Assembly (NCBI RefSeq): GCF_008923185.1
Contig: NZ_WBMT01000008.1
Coordinates: forward strand, 1-64,000
Origin: Actinomadura rudentiformis
GTDB taxonomy: Bacteria > Actinomycetota > Actinomycetes > Streptosporangiales > Streptosporangiaceae
Reading direction: 5' to 3'
Length of the DNA stretch: 64,000 bases
Shown piece by piece: positions 1 to 8,589 of this stretch. Within the stretch, counting starts at the first letter, position 1, and each line of letters starts with the position of its first letter. The notes below the pieces were generated by a model, which saw nothing but the letters and a program-made list of their open reading frames with translations, made no database searches and was not told where the DNA came from. The translations under genes and the position numbers were made by a program.

Positions 1-87
1 ACCAACGTGACCGGCACGACCCGCGGATGGAAGGCCGCGTTGAACGCACTTTCGCTGCACTACGGCGACCGCATCACCCTGAACTAA
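1..87 (+). CDS. C-terminal end of a gene cut by the window edge
   Basis: An open frame enters from the left edge and encodes 28 residues ending in DRITLN before TAA. Its last four bases overlap the stop codon of the convergent caspase gene, which is the tight tail-to-tail packing expected of two real genes. The piece is too short to assign to a family. A recombinase or transposase tail is possible, but I cannot show it. Confidence 0.35.
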   Translation, partial: TNVTGTTRGWKAALNALSLHYGDRITLN

Positions 88-1761
88 CAGCGATCACCAC
101 GCCACCCACAGATTTTCAGACAGTCCCCCCGACGTCGGCGGAAGAGTTCGCGGTGATAGCGAATGAACTCCAAGCCCACCTTGTGGCCTGGGCTCACATG
201 CAGCTCGCCGATCGGAACGCCATGGATCTCGTCGATCACCTGAAGGTCGTCCTCAATGGTGATCACGCCGAGGTCCAGCTGTATTCGATGATTCGGGCAG
301 ACGCACAGCACGTTCGCCTCGATGTCCGGCCCCTTATGCGGAATGGTGATCGGCTTGAGATGCGTGGTCGGCGTGATCTGGAAGCCGGCCGGAGTCTCGA
401 TGACCGTTCCGCATTCGCCGATCTGACAGACATAGCCATGGGCTTTGGCTACTTTCGCAGCGACGTTGCGGTCCCGGTAAGCCTCGAGGGAGACCGGTTC
501 CCAACGGGAGATGTCGACTCCAGCTCTGTCCATGGGCGTTCCGGTGGGAACGATTGGAGGCCTGGTGTCCTGCAACTTCTCTAGCCGAAACTGAAGTACC
601 CGGAAGCCGTCGGCACGCACCTTGGTCCAGTAGTTCTCGACCGTGTAGAGCCCGTCGTAGCTGAACCCCTCCGGCGGAGCGTATGGAGACTTGCTTCCTG
701 CACCGCGAATTACTCGTACCGGATAGCGGGAGGTGATGCTCGTGATGAGTGCGGCATTGCCCGAGTCCGTTGGGCGCTGGTCGGCGATCTGATCGCCATG
801 GTCGTTCTGCCCGCCGTGCCCGGTGTAAATGATGACGTCGCCGTGATCCTCGTCGTCTTCGTAGCCGCCCGACAGCACGATCGACTCGGCTCCTCCGTTG
901 CTCTTCGAACCACAGATGCCGGCCTGCCGCGGGCGGTGAAGACCGGCTTCCCTCAGGTCCGCACGGCTGGCGAAGAGCGTCCCTTCATCGACGCTAGGTA
1001 TCTCTCCGTATCCAGGTGGGCCGCTGGCCTGCACGGAGGCTACGTTTCTGATGAACGGGAGCGTCCCACCCGCGTTGCGATTCTGCGCCCACGGCTCCGG
1101 GAATCCCTGCCCCGTCAAGTTCGCCGTGATGTGGGACTTGATGGCCTCGAGCGTGAGTAGACGCTCCCCCTCGGGGATGCCATCCCGCATCACCTTCAGC
1201 AGTTCACTAGTGAACGCTGTGAATTCGTGTCCCTCAGGGGCCCGGGCCAATTGATGCGGTGAGGCGGAGGTCAGCACATATGTGCCTTCGATGTACGTCT
1301 GGGTCTGCACATCGCCCGCACTCATGGTGCCGATGGCGCTGCCGCTGTAGCAGCAGTCGATGATGACGATTCGGTGCCGGGCTCTGCTGCGGAGGATCGC
1401 TTTGCGAAGCAGGTCAAAAGGGACCGTGTGAAAGTAGCCGCGCGCGGGGTCAGCGGGCGTGCTCGGCAGCGCGAGGGCGAGCGCTCCGTCGCTGTCTCGC
1501 GTTCCGTGACCTGCGTAGTAGACGAAGAGGGTCTCGGTAGCCTCGTCGCCGCTGACGTGGACGGGACCGATCATCTCGCCCGGGGAGTTCGGGCTTTGGA
1601 CCGTCGTGCAGTGCTGGGGCGGCAACCCCCAGACCTCCGGACGGATCAGTTGCTCCCGCAGACCGGTGAGGTTGCGATCAACGGCTGGTAGATCCTCGAG
1701 TTCCGTATTTATCGGTACCGATCAGAACGGCACGGGAGGCCTGTGGAGCAGGTGGCTTCAC
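84..1761 (-). CDS. Caspase-like protease / SRA (YDG) / HNH endonuclease fusion, frameshifted near its start
   Basis: Three domains are readable. A caspase-like (C14) domain has the catalytic pair in YYAGHG (His40 counted from the internal start at 1625) and DCCYSG (Cys92). Residues about 216-352 form an SRA/YDG domain with SGGYEDDEDHGD and SYDGLY, the fold that flips out and reads 5-methylcytosine. Residues about 385-455 form an HNH nuclease with Cys400/Cys405, His422, HKGPD and CPNHR. The natural start is GTG at 1761, overlapping the upstream stop as GTGA. It gives 19 residues including SRAVLIGTDKY, then one surplus base at 1704 throws the frame, after which ELEDLPAVDRNL continues the caspase fold. 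Without that base the protein would be 558 residues. SRA-HNH proteins are type IV, modification-dependent restriction enzymes. Joining one to a caspase suggests a DNA-sensing or DNA-cutting cell-death effector, which is inference. The lesion may be a real inactivation, a phase switch or a base-call error. Confidence 0.85.
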
Positions 1762-2111
1762 GGCTGCTCGTCATCCAACGCCTTGAGGAGAGCAGCGATC
1801 TCCTCCGCTGACAAACCGGCGATCGAGATCGTCTTGCCCTTGTACTCGATGGTCACGTCCGGGCTGCTGGGCCGGGACTTGCGCCAACTGAGCACCGACT
1901 CGACCACGTTGCCGAGGGCCGCACCGGCCGCTGCCTCAAGCACAACTTGAACCGCATCCAGTACTGGGCCCATATCGCCTGGGCGTGGTGGTGTGGAGTG
2001 CAGGTCGACTCTGGCTTGGCTGCGTAGCTGTCCTTGGGCGCGGAGCCAGTCGTGGAGAGAGTGCAGCTCTTGGTCGCTCGCCGTGTCGCCCACCCGAAGC
2101 AGAATCAGCAT
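1758..2111 (-). CDS. EACC1-like effector-associated adaptor
   Basis: This 117-residue protein starts at an ATG preceded by GGGGG. An upstream in-frame ATG (2210) gives a non-conserved extension and was not chosen. It has the layout I associate with Effector-Associated Constant Component 1: an N-terminal strand (MLILLRVGD), a helix with LHDWLRAQGQLR, a Pro-rich turn before PVLDAVQVVLE, a small Ala/Gly helix, and a closing hairpin DVTIEYKGKTISI followed by an acidic helix. Family knowledge: EACC1 is found as a small companion gene to variable effectors, including caspases, in actinobacterial conflict systems. Here it overlaps the caspase-SRA-HNH gene by four bases (GTGA), so the two are probably translationally coupled. 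The family call rests on pattern recognition of a short protein. Confidence 0.7.
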   Translation of the reverse strand: MLILLRVGDTASDQELHSLHDWLRAQGQLRSQARVDLHSTPPRPGDMGPVLDAVQVVLEAAAGAALGNVVESVLSWRKSRPSSPDVTIEYKGKTISIAGLSAEEIAALLKALDDEQP

Positions 2112-2252
2112 GAGGCCCCCTAATTCACTAGGAATTAGGATATTTGCACAGTGATCGCCGCGATGGCGGCACACGTCGAAACACTTGATCGGAGTACGAG
2201 AGGCGACCATACGGACTGTCCTGTACGCGACCGTCCGGCGATCGAGTGGTGC

Positions 2253-5200
2253 TCAGCCGGTGTTGACCTTGGCGTAGTGAAAGACGTCTGCGGGCAGCGG
2301 ATGGGGCAACTCCCACAAAATCCGCATGGGCCGCTCACGCTCGTGGCTCACGTACGTCATCGGCCCGGCGTAGAGGTACGGAGGAGAGCCGACCCGGGTC
2401 TCGCGGAGGAACAGATGCACTGTCGAACCGCGTTCAGCGTGGTGGATGTAACGCTGTCCAGTTTCGGATGCCACGGGCGTAGTGCTCTGCGATTCCCACT
2501 GGAACAGGGTCGGAGTAATGGCGCGATCTTCGTACATGGTGGTGGGGGAGAAGTCCTTCTCGCTCTTGTTGATATTCACCATGAAGACGTCGGCACGTTC
2601 CTGCTCAAACCAGCGGACGCCGGATACCCAGTAGCCAGGACGGTCCATGCCGAACGCCGCCAGCAACTCATCCCGGCTGTAGCGCGCATGCAGTCGTACT
2701 GGCAGGTGAGCGATCTCTTCGACCACCGGCGTCACTCGATGGATGCCGTCCCAGAGCACATCGATGACGGCACTCAACTCCTCGCGACGCGCCTCGTTCC
2801 CCCAGAGTCGCCGAAGGTTTTCCGTCACCTCGCTGATTGGCCGCTTGCCATCCAGCGACGCATGCAACATGGCCAGCAATCGCTGCTGTCGTTGGCCGAG
2901 CGATCCCCATGCAGGTGGCCATGGTGCGGCGAGCACCTCACGCAGAAATTCCAGCCGCTCGGGATCGTCCATGTGCAGCATGCGCCCAATGGCCTTGCCG
3001 AGCGCTAGATCATCATCCGCGACCGGACGAGTGTCATAACCTGCGGCCCGACGCAGTCGAGCCCACCCGCCTCTGCTACCCCCATAGAGATCTTCCAGCT
3101 CCCGGCCCGTCTCAGCGAGGAACTGGCCGAGCGGCGGATCGTCGAGCTCGCGAAGCTCAGCTGCCGCATCCCGCACACTGAACTGAAGCGCGTGCTTGAT
3201 GTTCGCCAGCACGATCTGGCTGACCTCACGGTCCAGGTTAATCGCGCATCCAGCCGGCAGCGTCGGGAATCCAGCCTCGACCTCACGCGGAAGACGTCCC
3301 CGTGGGATACCTGTCAGCGCAGTGAACCGCCGGTCAAACCGGAAGTCCTTGTGCTGGTGGCCAACAAAGTCCAGGACGGTCAGGACGGGCTTGTCCGGTG
3401 TGAGCCGCAAGCCCCGCCCAAGCTGCTGCAAGAAGACCGTCGCGCTGTCAGTTGGCCGCAGAAATATCACCGTGTCGATGTCGGGGACGTCCACACCCTC
3501 GTTGAACAAGTCCACCGTAAAAACAGCCTTGACCGTTCCCTCGCGCAGCTCCCTCAATGCTGTATCGCGTTCCTCGCTGGACATCGCCGAGGTGACAGCT
3601 CGCGCCGGGATACCGCGGTAGTCAAACTGATTCGCCATAAACTGTGCATGCTGAATGCTCACGCAGAAGCCCACGGCCTTCATGGCCGTAACACTTCCAA
3701 GCTTCTCGACCAGCGCCTGCACAACCATGTCCACGCGAGTGCGCGCGTTGGTGTAGAGCTCGGTCAGCTCCGCGACGTCGTACCCACCCCCACGTCGCCA
3801 CTTAACGCGGCTCAGATCGGTGTCATCGTGGATGCCAAAATAATGGAACGGCACCAGCAATCCGCGTTCGAGTGCCTCCCACAACCGCAGCTCGACATCC
3901 GGCTTGCGCCCGTCAAACCAGTGCAGGATGTCCTCGCCGTCGGACCGCTCAGGCGTCGCGGTCAGTCCGAGCAGCACCGTCGGCGTGACCCGATCGAGCA
4001 ACGCGCCATAGCTGTCGGCCGCCGCGTGGTGGAACTCGTCCACGATGACCACGCTGAACGAGTCGGGGCGGAGCTCAGGCAGCCGCTGCAAGGACTGGAT
4101 CGAGGCAAAGACGTGCTTCCAGCCACTTGGTCGGTTGCCGTCAACGAGCAACTCGCCAAAAGCCCCGTCTTTCAGCACAGTCCTGAACGTAGACAGGCTC
4201 TGCTGAAGGATTTCCTTCCGGTGCGCCACAAACAGAAGTGAGTCAACCTTGCCCTGCCGACGTAGTCGCTCATAGTCGAGCGCGGCCACAATTGTCTTGC
4301 CCGTGCCCGTCGCCATCACCACAAGATTGCGATAGTGCCCGTGCACCTCGCGTACAGCGTCGAGCTCCTCCAGGATCTCCTGCTGGTACGGGTACGGCTG
4401 CACATCGATGTTGGCGATCTGCAGCGGCAGCCCTACAGACCCCGTCTCCGCACGCAGCGCCGCGTTCAGCCGCTCGCGGTCCCGTTCCGGCTCGTACCTC
4501 TCGAACGAGGGCTCATTCCAGTACTCCTCAAACGTCGCGGCGAACGTGTCAATCAGGTGCCCTTGCTCCGCCCGAGCCAGCCGAACGTTCCATTCGACAC
4601 CGTCCAACAGCGCCGCCCGCGACAGATTGGACGACCCGATGTATGCGGTGTCCAACCCCGACCCGCGCCGGAACAGCCAAGCCTTGGCATGAAGCCGCGT
4701 CCTTCGCGTATCAAACGAGATGGCCACTTCAGCGCCGAGCTCCACGAGCCGTTCGACAGCCCGAGCCTCGGTCGCACCCATATAGGTGGTGGTGATCACC
4801 CGAAGTTGCCCACCACGCTCAACAAAGGCCCGCAGTTCATCCTCGATGAGCCGCAACCCATGCCACTTCACAAAAGCAATCAGCAAGTCCACCCGATCCG
4901 CGGTGGCCAGCTCCTTTGCCACCTCACGACCGATCTGTGGCTGCTCCCGCCCGTTCACCAGCAACGCGCTCGAAGACAAGGGGATGTCAGGCCGCACCGG
5001 GAACGTGACACTCCCATCAGGCAACCGCCCGGCCGCAATCCCGAGCAGCACGCCATCCGTAAGCAAGTCCTCGGCCACGACAGACTCGGGGACCACGGCA
5101 GCGATGGCCTCCCCAATCTGGTTGACCACCTTGACCTGGTCTTTCAACCCACCCTTACCGCTGCCTGCGATCTTCAGGGACCGCTTAACAAGCACCGCCA

Positions 5201-5339
5201 CATGCCGGACGAGCATCTCCTCGGCATCCACCGCCGCAAGGCCATCGCGGTAAACGAGATCAGGCTCGATATCCCGCAACCGTTCCTCAAGCGCAGCGGT
5301 CACCAACGACTCATAAGCCCCAGGAGCCAACTCGTCCAT
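2253..5339 (-). CDS. PLD-family nuclease / superfamily II helicase / DUF3427 protein
   Basis: This 1028-residue protein has a phospholipase D-type nuclease half at about residues 140-260, with HAK (217-219) and GSSNLS as one HKD motif. A complete SF2 helicase follows: Walker A ATGTGKT (343-349), DEFHH (434-438), LTATPE (459-464) and motif VI QQLGRGLR (638-645). The C-terminal 300 residues match the DUF3427 layout, which typically trails this helicase class. It likely tracks along and cuts or remodels DNA; similar proteins occur in defence and repair neighbourhoods. It is co-directional with the EACC1/caspase pair and ends 141 bp before the EACC1 start, so a shared role is plausible but unproven. 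The start is the first ATG of the conserved N-terminus. Confidence 0.85.
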   Translation of the reverse strand: MDELAPGAYESLVTAALEERLRDIEPDLVYRDGLAAVDAEEMLVRHVAVLVKRSLKIAGSGKGGLKDQVKVVNQIGEAIAAVVPESVVAEDLLTDGVLLGIAAGRLPDGSVTFPVRPDIPLSSSALLVNGREQPQIGREVAKELATADRVDLLIAFVKWHGLRLIEDELRAFVERGGQLRVITTTYMGATEARAVERLVELGAEVAISFDTRRTRLHAKAWLFRRGSGLDTAYIGSSNLSRAALLDGVEWNVRLARAEQGHLIDTFAATFEEYWNEPSFERYEPERDRERLNAALRAETGSVGLPLQIANIDVQPYPYQQEILEELDAVREVHGHYRNLVVMATGTGKTIVAALDYERLRRQGKVDSLLFVAHRKEILQQSLSTFRTVLKDGAFGELLVDGNRPSGWKHVFASIQSLQRLPELRPDSFSVVIVDEFHHAAADSYGALLDRVTPTVLLGLTATPERSDGEDILHWFDGRKPDVELRLWEALERGLLVPFHYFGIHDDTDLSRVKWRRGGGYDVAELTELYTNARTRVDMVVQALVEKLGSVTAMKAVGFCVSIQHAQFMANQFDYRGIPARAVTSAMSSEERDTALRELREGTVKAVFTVDLFNEGVDVPDIDTVIFLRPTDSATVFLQQLGRGLRLTPDKPVLTVLDFVGHQHKDFRFDRRFTALTGIPRGRLPREVEAGFPTLPAGCAINLDREVSQIVLANIKHALQFSVRDAAAELRELDDPPLGQFLAETGRELEDLYGGSRGGWARLRRAAGYDTRPVADDDLALGKAIGRMLHMDDPERLEFLREVLAAPWPPAWGSLGQRQQRLLAMLHASLDGKRPISEVTENLRRLWGNEARREELSAVIDVLWDGIHRVTPVVEEIAHLPVRLHARYSRDELLAAFGMDRPGYWVSGVRWFEQERADVFMVNINKSEKDFSPTTMYEDRAITPTLFQWESQSTTPVASETGQRYIHHAERGSTVHLFLRETRVGSPPYLYAGPMTYVSHERERPMRILWELPHPLPADVFHYAKVNTG

Positions 5340-5648
5340 GCCGGCACTCTATGACCAACCCACCCACACCACCGGGTCCTGCTCGCGTCCGTGGCGATCC
5401 CTGGTAGTGGCTGCAACAGGTTCGCGACTGTCGACGGCCAGGAAGGCGGAACCACGTCGGCCTCAGTACCTGCAACGGTGAGCACCTCGACCGCGTTAAA
5501 CGGCGCGGGGGCATGGCCCGCGCAACGGTGACGGCCGCACGATCCACAGGCGAGCCTTTTGATGGGCGACGACTTGCTGCGCTGCTCCGGGTCTTGATCC
5601 CTGATTGCGGGGTGTTGGCTTGGGGTCGATCTTGGGAAGGCTGAGTGC
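5340..5648. other. Gene-free stretch between divergent genes
   Basis: This should hold the promoters for the helicase (minus) and the O-methyltransferase (plus). I see no clear operator, repeat or small gene. Confidence 0.5.
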
Positions 5649-6308
5649 ATGGCACTGAGCAGCGGGCAGTTGAGCCCTGAAGTCCATGAGTACGTGGTCG
5701 CGCATAGCACTGGTCCGGACGGGGTGTTGGAGGAGTTGGCGGCGGAGACGCTTGAACGGTTCCCTGGTTCGGCGACCATGCAGATCGCGCCGGAGCAGGG
5801 ATCGTTCATGACGCTGCTTCCGCGGATGATCGGTGCGCGGAGTGCGGTGGAGGTGGGGACCTTCACGGGGTACTCGTCGCTTTGCCTGGCCCGTGGGCTC
5901 GGCGCGGATGGTCGGTTGCTGTGCTGCGATGTCAGTGAGGAGTGGACGTCGGTTGCGCGGCGCTACTGGGACAAGGCCGGAGTGGGCGACCGGATCGAGT
6001 TGCGGTTGGCGCCGGCGCTGGACACGTTGCGGGAGCTTTCGCCGGATGTGGTGTTTGACCTGGCGTTCATTGACGCTGACAAGTCGTCGTACGTGGCCTA
6101 CTGGGAGGAACTCGTGCCGAGGATCCGTTCCGGTGGGGTTTTGCTGGTCGACAACACGTTGTGGTCGGGCGCGGTCGCGGACCCGGGCCGGCAGGACGAC
6201 GCGGTGCGCGCGATCCGCATGTTCAACGATCATGTCGCTGCCGACGATCGGGTCGAGCAGGTGATCCTGCCGATCGGCGACGGGCTGACCCTCGCCCGCA
6301 GGCACTAA
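5649..6308 (+). CDS. Class I SAM-dependent O-methyltransferase (CCoAOMT/SafC type)
   Basis: This 219-residue enzyme has the usual length of bacterial caffeoyl-CoA/catechol-type O-methyltransferases. The SAM-binding motif is VEVGTFTGYSS and the acidic motif is LLCCDVSEEW. The metal/SAM region FDLAFIDADKSSY and the DNTLWSGAV segment are typical of the family. The C-terminus PIGDGLTLARRH is the standard family ending. It methylates a hydroxyl on an unknown small molecule, with Mg2+ expected as cofactor. A decayed second copy of its 3' end lies 1.7 kb downstream. Confidence 0.93.
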   Translation: MALSSGQLSPEVHEYVVAHSTGPDGVLEELAAETLERFPGSATMQIAPEQGSFMTLLPRMIGARSAVEVGTFTGYSSLCLARGLGADGRLLCCDVSEEWTSVARRYWDKAGVGDRIELRLAPALDTLRELSPDVVFDLAFIDADKSSYVAYWEELVPRIRSGGVLLVDNTLWSGAVADPGRQDDAVRAIRMFNDHVAADDRVEQVILPIGDGLTLARRH

Positions 6309-6494
6309 ACGACGGCTGGCCAAGCGGGCGGTATCCATCGGCGATCTATGCCGTGGCTGACCTGTATCCCTTGCTCATGATGAGACAGGTGGGTACCGAA
6401 CGAGGCGTTTGTCGCGCTTACGACGGCGCGGCTGCCGGCTGGTGCAGAGCGCGACGTGCTCCAGGCTGGATGTGACGGTGGAGGCTGACGTCGT

Positions 6495-6893
6495 CTATTC
6501 CGTTGGGTCGTGCCAAGGGCCTGCGAGATCAACGTCGATGTCCACGGGGCCGGCGGAGTCCAAGCCAAGCAGTAGTCGCGCCTGGTCCGGGATCTGCAAG
6601 CTGTCTGCAATGCGGGTGAGCACTTCGACGTCTGAAACTTGGCCTGGGCGAGTGCCGCTCACCCAGGCGGAGATATCGGAACGATCGTGTCCCGTGAGCG
6701 TCGCCAGCTGGGTTTGGGTGCAGTCGTCGAATTCGTTCAGGAACAGGCGGAATACGAGCCCGACGTCGCGGTGAGCGAGGGCGTGCTGAACCTCCTGGCG
6801 ACGCCAAAACGCCTCCGGAACCGCTCCGGGGTCGAAGATCTCGCGCCTGGTCACGTTGTCATTCGCCTCTGATTCGTCAATTGCCCCGTTCAA
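6495..6893 (-). CDS. XRE-type helix-turn-helix protein, short form
   Basis: The conserved part begins around TRREIFDPGAVPEAFWRR and continues with a helix-turn-helix of the form TQTQLATLTGHDRSDISAWV, the actinobacterial XRE type that usually sits in front of a long TPR or NTPase region. Here the protein stops soon after LLLGLDSAG, so it is a DNA-binding unit only. The start is unclear. TTG at 6893 gives the length seen in relatives but lacks a good ribosome site. An ATG at 7091 is in frame and is preceded by TATACT five bases upstream, which would suit a leaderless mRNA, but the extra 66 residues look non-conserved. Probable transcriptional regulator, target unknown. Confidence 0.65.
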   Translation of the reverse strand: MNGAIDESEANDNVTRREIFDPGAVPEAFWRRQEVQHALAHRDVGLVFRLFLNEFDDCTQTQLATLTGHDRSDISAWVSGTRPGQVSDVEVLTRIADSLQIPDQARLLLGLDSAGPVDIDVDLAGPWHDPTE

Positions 6894-7201
6894 GAGCGTA
6901 GCGGCGTGCCGCCGGGGGGTGAGGGGTCCCGTGACTGGTTCCACGGGGGTGTGGCGACGGTTTCGTTCATTTGTTCCTGCGACGAAGCCGCTGCTGATGA
7001 GGCCCTGGTCGAGCGGGTCGCTCTCGGAACCGGGGAAGCCCGTAGGTGGGCTTGGGCCACGGATACCGCGCGGGCCATGATGATCGTTCATATTCCAGTA
7101 TAACGCTGCGTGTTCGAGGAGGAACGCAAAGGATTGGGGTGGAATCGTTCTGGAGTCTGGGATGTTGTGCGGGAGAAGGTTGAAATTTGAAAGGTGTCTG
7201 A

Positions 7202-7921
7202 ATGAGCGACAAGCTGACCGTCGAGGTGTGGACCGACATCAACTGCCCCTTTTGCTACGTGGGCGAAGGGCGGCTGGAGCAGGCGCTTGAGGCGTTCCCG
7301 CATCGGGAAGACGTGGAGGTCGTCTACCGGTCGTTCGAGCTGAACCCCGAGGCGCCCAAGGATGTCACCCGGCCGGTGGTCGAGGCCGTCGCCGAGAAGT
7401 ACGGCGCGACGGTCGAGCAGATCGAGGCCAACGAGGACCGGATCGGGGCGATGGCCGGCGAGCTGGGCCTGGGCTACCGCACGCGCGGTCGGGACAGCGG
7501 CAACAGCTTTGATCTGCACCGGCTCACCCACTACGCCAAGGAGCAGGGCAAGCAGCGCGAGCTGTTCAACCGGCTCTACAAGGCCAACTTCGCCGAGGAA
7601 CGGTCGGTCTTCGCCGACCAGGAGTTCGTTGTGGATGCCGCTGCGGAGGTCGGGCTCGATCCGGCGGAGGTCCGCAAGGTGCTCGACGACCCGACGTCCT
7701 ACGCCGCCGAGGTGCGGGCCGACGAGCGGGAGGCGACCGAACTTGGGGCGCGCGGCGTGCCGTTCTTCGTGCTCGACCGCAAGTACGGGATCTCCGGCGC
7801 TCAGCCGACCGAGGTCTTCTCCCAGGCGCTCAACCAGGCCTGGTCGGAGCGTCCGCGCCGTTCCCTGATCACGGTCGAGGGCGCGGAGGGCGCGGATGCA
7901 TGCGGCCCGGAGGGCTGCTGA
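7202..7921 (+). CDS. DsbA-family oxidoreductase, FrnE-like
   Basis: This 239-residue cytoplasmic thioredoxin-fold protein has the redox motif CPFC near the N-terminus (DINCPFCYVGEGRL) and the helical insertion typical of DsbA/FrnE proteins (NSFDLHRLTHYAKEQG). The cis-Pro region is RGVPFFVLDRKYGISGAQ. No signal peptide is present, so it acts in the cytosol, probably in thiol-disulphide exchange. FrnE-like genes are linked to oxidative stress or polyketide tailoring. The ATG is preceded by GAAAGGTG. Confidence 0.92.
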   Translation: MSDKLTVEVWTDINCPFCYVGEGRLEQALEAFPHREDVEVVYRSFELNPEAPKDVTRPVVEAVAEKYGATVEQIEANEDRIGAMAGELGLGYRTRGRDSGNSFDLHRLTHYAKEQGKQRELFNRLYKANFAEERSVFADQEFVVDAAAEVGLDPAEVRKVLDDPTSYAAEVRADEREATELGARGVPFFVLDRKYGISGAQPTEVFSQALNQAWSERPRRSLITVEGAEGADACGPEGC

Positions 7922-7989
7922 CGGCCAGAGATTCCGAGTTCACGGCCCATCGCCGAGTCCGCGGCCGGCCCCGAGCCAGCGGTACGGTC

Positions 7990-8111
7990 GCGGACTTGGG
8001 CTGGCAGGACGACGACCGGCACGTTCAATGATCACGTCGCCGCGGACGAACGGGGTCGAGCAGGTGGTCCTGCCGATCGGCGACGGGCTGACTCTCGCCC
8101 GCAGGCGCTAG
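7990..8111 (+). pseudogene. Decayed 3' end of a second O-methyltransferase
   Basis: The sequence repeats the last part of the O-methyltransferase gene ending at 6308. Recognisable pieces are GGCAGGACGACG, then FNDHVAADE, then VEQVVLPIGDGLTLARRR followed by TAG. About 20 bases are missing after the first piece and a one-base slip breaks the frame before VEQVV. Nothing of the first two-thirds of the gene remains. It is a relic of a tandem or segmental duplication. Confidence 0.8.
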
Positions 8112-8145
8112 CCACGACCGACCAGGTGGTGCTGGCCGGTCGTGG
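8112..8145 (+). terminator. Hairpin after the methyltransferase relic
   Basis: A perfect 9-bp stem (CCACGACCG / CGGTCGTGG) starts directly after the relic's TAG. There is no T tract. It probably descends from the terminator of the lost gene. Confidence 0.45.
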
Positions 8146-8589
8146 GCGCCGACCTCGGCGAACTCCTCCACGCCTGGTCTCAGGCGAGCATCAACGCTTC
8201 TGTCCGAAGCGGGTCGAAGGGATCTACAGCATCGGCGGCGGAACGCACTTCGGCGTTGACCCTCGACACCTCGGCTCAGCTACGAAAAGGATGCGTGACC
8301 AGGTCCACCCGGATTGATCGGGTACGCGAAAACCGGTGAATTACCGGACGCCGCTCTCCGACAGGGGCGAGCGGGGCGTGGCGCGTCGCCATGGTGGTGA
8401 GGTGATGGTTGCGCATGTTTGCCGGGTACGGGGACGGCCCTTGTTTTCACGTGGCCTCGGTCAGCTGGCGCGTGGCGTGACTGTGACGATGAGGCGGTCC
8501 GTTCACCGAACTCGTCAGCCCGCGGGGGCGCGAACTTGGGTCGATCTGCCCTGGCATGTGCGCATGTTGTGTTGCGTCTCGGCCTACGC
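8146..8589. other. Gene-free stretch
   Basis: No open frame here shows conserved sequence or a credible start. It separates the methyltransferase relic from the 3' end of the carbonic anhydrase. Confidence 0.45.
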
